Assembly (NCBI GenBank): GCA_028284155.1
Contig: JANQSF010000016.1
Span: forward strand, 1-64,000
Direction: 5' to 3'
From: Phycisphaeraceae bacterium
Lineage (GTDB): Bacteria > Planctomycetota > Phycisphaerae > Phycisphaerales > Phycisphaeraceae
Length of the DNA stretch: 64,000 nucleotides
Shown: piece by piece, positions 62,801 to 64,000 of the stretch
Layout of the letters: each line of letters begins with the position of its first letter
Numbering within the stretch: position 1 is the stretch's first letter
Notes under the pieces: model-generated
Told to the model about the DNA's origin: nothing
Database searches by the model: none
The model's input: only the letters and a program-made list of their open reading frames with translations
Program-made: the position numbers and the translations under genes

Positions 62801-63407
62801 CCTGACCGCGGATGTCGAACGGTTGGCCGGTCATCTGCACGTCGCTCGAACTGTGCAGCCGACTCAACTCGATGTCGAAGTAGGCCTGCTTGGCGAACGC
62901 CCGCCAGCGGGCGTGCTTCGCGCCGTCGTAATCGATCGCCTCGCCGTCCGGCGACTCGAACATCGTGACCACGACGTGGCCGGTCAGCTCGCCGCTGCGC
63001 AGCTCGTTGTTCGGTGCGCGGATTCGGCCGTGGTCGGCCCGCACCTCGATCACGCGGACGTGGTCTTTCAGATGGATGCGCGCGATCGGCCCGCCCACGT
63101 TCGACTCGCCGCTGGGCAGGGGGTCGAATGTTTGGCCGCCGAACTCGACGAGTTGCCCCTTCTTGTTGCGCGAGGCGTACGCGTAGTCGCGGGCCGAGCC
63201 GGGCTGACGCAGCCGACGTGGGTCGTCGATGCTCGCGCCGCGCCCGGTCAGGCCGGGCAGGGCGTCGGGGTTGTCGATGTCGTCGAGGGACAGGCCGTCG
63301 CCGTCGACCGGGTCTTTGGTCTTGGCCGGCTCGAACGACATGGCGACAATGAGCACGCCCAGGGCGAGCGTACACGCGGCGGCCGTGATGATCTTGCCCT
63401 TGGACAT
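59862..63407 (-). CDS. Large LptA/OstA-like envelope protein
   Basis: 1181 aa. N-terminal membrane anchor ('AAACTLALGVLIVAMSF'), then several segments of the OstA/LptC-LptA beta-jellyroll kind ('IEVRADHGRIRAPNNELRSGELTGHVVVTMFE', 'RIDVAGDVRLRHPSMNLDGDTLAVTFHP', 'TIDAESNDVDFMGQVQMVHR', 'LHADFQSTGGMAVWIEGSG'). LptA/LptC shuttle lipopolysaccharide across the periplasm; planctomycetes have unusually large relatives. Residues about 316-347 are encoded by an inserted palindromic repeat (see 62368-62460), which brings four extra Cys into an otherwise Cys-poor protein. Lys/Asp/Pro-rich linkers occur at about 235-260 and 660-680. Assignment to the Lpt system is inference from fold pattern. Confidence 0.7.
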   Translation of the reverse strand: MSKGKIITAAACTLALGVLIVAMSFEPAKTKDPVDGDGLSLDDIDNPDALPGLTGRGASIDDPRRLRQPGSARDYAYASRNKKGQLVEFGGQTFDPLPSGESNVGGPIARIHLKDHVRVIEVRADHGRIRAPNNELRSGELTGHVVVTMFESPDGEAIDYDGAKHARWRAFAKQAYFDIELSRLHSSSDVQMTGQPFDIRGQGFNLIYDAAKKRLDRVEIARGDVLRFDSKPLRDKQAKADDQSKPKKTDKPKAKKVGKQEELQRYRVTLAKNIRIDMSGVRATGDQLELGVVLGDGGEGDDLFDGLSRRHQNDTQGATLWLCKVCQHAGSAPVSNHTLCKAKVWHPNRATTFDVSLQTFLYTAVIASNPNPADARSLYKRGLNEVVVRWDGPLVITPRDTPTQDKPTKAGLESIALRGAPVTFVTDKQETGRCQSFEYVEATELVTLTGAPTDPLLLHSPRYGKLIGRSLTLDRRTNKAHVVGPAGRVEILPDSGDSERQGTLTFSERLDVAFHRKPEVDKDEQDKPDNPFGDLFGPFKRIDVAGDVRLRHPSMNLDGDTLAVTFHPPRADGTPSKNDLPIKTVQADGRVVIHTPDTNGDGPMTVRSEHLEGSFTEATGDKPGGGKVRVWGKVDVLRSKERLRTGLAEITFESVERNAADAQPWITRLVRREPDAGPPLRFDQPARLALTWQHDAARPVGPLVAVVRDKPKWVDGSSSLSSRLKVTRLSAEAGVWLDSLDEDWHIWADRVVADAATEQATLYGNDERPAIFWRDDVLFIGNEIVVDQKRQTVFVPGKGKMAMITGKPKATAKDEASDKAADQPATRHRLTMQIPTELKRDVGRTLVVVAWQRQMRYDNLGNRAYFVGDVRTQTLGDRDVTELLAHKLELTLVDRDKPNDGASKTKSRSATELMDGGKDIAAAVASAEPSADGKGKPVSFVAENWADRPGGKLNTRFKLTGPIVSFDRFGATGREGVVVPGAGTMLVEDYRPEKLAKNGDNKKPATAATPAGKFTGRGATLFTWQRSMTIDAESNDVDFMGQVQMVHRTLDKKHLMQLDSKTLHADFQSTGGMAVWIEGSGPQPRFQKLQADGSGGALRITITSTDSAGRRRVREITSDHLNFDDATRTVTIEADPGRVSTLTEVGRPSGATATGFTWDLDRDRFEAKNVGVGRAPISRQD
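62368..62460 (+). repeat. 93-bp palindromic element (family D) inside a coding region
   Basis: A 26-bp perfect terminal inverted repeat (62368-62393 with 62435-62460, beginning GGGTGCCACACTTTGGCTTT) encloses about 41 bases. The unit is 93 bases, exactly 31 codons, so the host reading frame is kept. In the minus-strand protein it encodes a Cys/Trp-containing segment ('TLWLCKVCQHAGS' and 'HTLCKAKVWHP') unlike the flanks. A compact relative of the ends is at 59803-59838. Confidence 0.9.
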
Positions 63408-63480
63408 GCGGTAAGTGTAGTGCCTAATAGATCATCACGTTAATCGACCAGGTCAAATGAAGACCGTACTGACGCGAGGG

Positions 63481-63549
63481 AAGCCGGGTCTGTCCGCAGA
63501 CCCGGAGCAGGCGGCGACAGAGGTGCGGGTCTGCGTACAGCCCCGGCTT
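63481..63549. repeat. Hairpin repeat between divergent genes
   Basis: CGGGTCTG-TCCG-CAGACCCG (63484-63503) is a perfect eight-base hairpin. AAGCCGGG (63481-63488) also pairs with CCCGGCTT (63542-63549). The rest of the ~235-base gap before the phosphomutase gene has no gene. Confidence 0.55.
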
Positions 63550-63641
63550 GACGTGTTGGAACTCTAACTCGATCAATCCGCTCAAATCGCACCGCGCCGC
63601 GTATCATCGCCCCACACGGCAATCGAAAAGGGAGTGCAACC

Positions 63642-64000
63642 ATGACCGACCGGCTTGAACAGGTTTTTCACGCGTACGACGTGCGGGCGATCCACCCCGA
63701 CCCGCTGGATGAGAACACCGTCTGGCAGATCGGCGTGGCCGTCGGCCGACACCTCAAAGACAGCCCGTTCGAGGACGAGTGCGACCACCCGGACACCGTC
63801 GTGGTCGGCCGAGACATGCGCCCCAGCAGCGCGAAGCTGCGTGACGCGCTGAGCGACGGCATCCGCGCCGCGGGGATGAACGTGATCGACGTCGGCCTGG
63901 TCGACACGCCGTTCGTCTACTTCGCCGTCAACCGCTTGAGCTGCGCCGGCGGCGTGCAGGTGACCGCGAGTCACAACCCGATCGAGTACAACGGCTTGAA
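63642..64000 (+). CDS. Phosphomannomutase/phosphoglucomutase, N-terminal part
   Basis: Partial (119 codons, runs off the window). Starts 'MTDRLEQVFHAYDVRAIHPDPL' after GGGAGTG. 'AVGRHL', 'TVVVGRDMRPSS', 'GLVDTPFVYFAVNRL' and the catalytic phosphoserine region 'GVQVTASHNPIEYNGLK' (S110) define the alpha-D-phosphohexomutase family. It interconverts hexose 1- and 6-phosphates, for nucleotide-sugar and polysaccharide synthesis. Divergent from the LptA/OstA-like gene. Confidence 0.93.
   Translation, partial: MTDRLEQVFHAYDVRAIHPDPLDENTVWQIGVAVGRHLKDSPFEDECDHPDTVVVGRDMRPSSAKLRDALSDGIRAAGMNVIDVGLVDTPFVYFAVNRLSCAGGVQVTASHNPIEYNGL

Noticed and set aside
62370-63443. 357-codon plus-strand frame starting in the family D repeat
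   Set aside because: Begins inside the palindromic element and runs antisense to the LptA/OstA-like gene; no independent motif. Related short frames starting in the same repeat are equally artefactual.

Overview
The window is a GC-rich (roughly two-thirds GC by eye) bacterial chromosome segment that reads as Planctomycetota, probably a Phycisphaerae/Pirellula-like lineage. The signs are planctomycete cytochrome proteins (PSD1/DUF1549/DUF1553, DUF1592/DUF1588), Tat-exported DUF1501 and DUF1552 proteins, three secreted sulfatases, PEP-CTERM-type sorting tails, an octaheme-type cytochrome with TPRs, and many intergenic palindromic repeats. I cannot name a species.

Region 1 to about 11.9 kb is a Mu-like transposable module. 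A co-directional, translationally coupled operon carries an HTH regulator with an EF-hand-like loop, a zinc-ribbon protein, a small membrane protein, a MuA-type DDE transposase, a MuB-type ATPase, an unknown protein, a D12-class methylase-like protein with a degenerate catalytic motif, a DUF5131 (phage Gp37/Gp68, three-Cys) protein, a small zinc-ribbon protein, a basic protein, a GemA/Gp16-like protein, an intact D12 adenine methylase and a winged-helix-like protein. One gene is inverted and visibly less GC-rich: a pentapeptide-repeat/TIR fusion, probably cargo with a defence or superinfection-exclusion role. No head, tail, portal or terminase gene is present to the right; ordinary chromosome genes follow. 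Two copies of a 14-base repeat resembling the Mu end sequence lie just beyond the last gene.

Region 11.9-21.2 kb is housekeeping-type chromosome: an RtcB RNA ligase, a secreted alpha/beta hydrolase, pyrH-frr (UMP kinase and ribosome recycling factor), a small overlapping two-gene pair (DUF7718-like and DUF5647-like), a sulfatase, a class III aminotransferase and tRNA-Ile(GAT).

Region 21.2-46.5 kb is typical planctomycete secretome: a DUF1592+DUF1552 pair, a PEP-CTERM-like beta-propeller, a DapA-family lyase/aldolase, a Na/Pi cotransporter with a PhoU-like tail, a sulfatase, a PQQ-type beta-propeller, DUF1501 and PSD1 cytochrome proteins, a metallophosphoesterase, a nucleoside-hydrolase-like protein, a second DUF1552+DUF1592 pair, a divergent XylR-type regulator and a PEP-CTERM protein.

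Region 46.5-64 kb holds a DUF418-type membrane protein, a Skp/OmpH chaperone, secreted unknowns, MoxR and DUF58, a third sulfatase, a multiheme cytochrome with TPRs, a class I aminotransferase, a very large LptA/OstA-like protein, and the start of a phosphomannomutase/phosphoglucomutase.

A second theme is the density of intergenic palindromic repeats. At least nine sequence types occur and several recur within the window. One family, a 26-bp perfect inverted repeat in a 93-bp unit, sits in frame inside the LptA/OstA-like gene, like the palindromic elements of Rickettsia. It has a compact palindromic relative just beyond that gene's stop codon.
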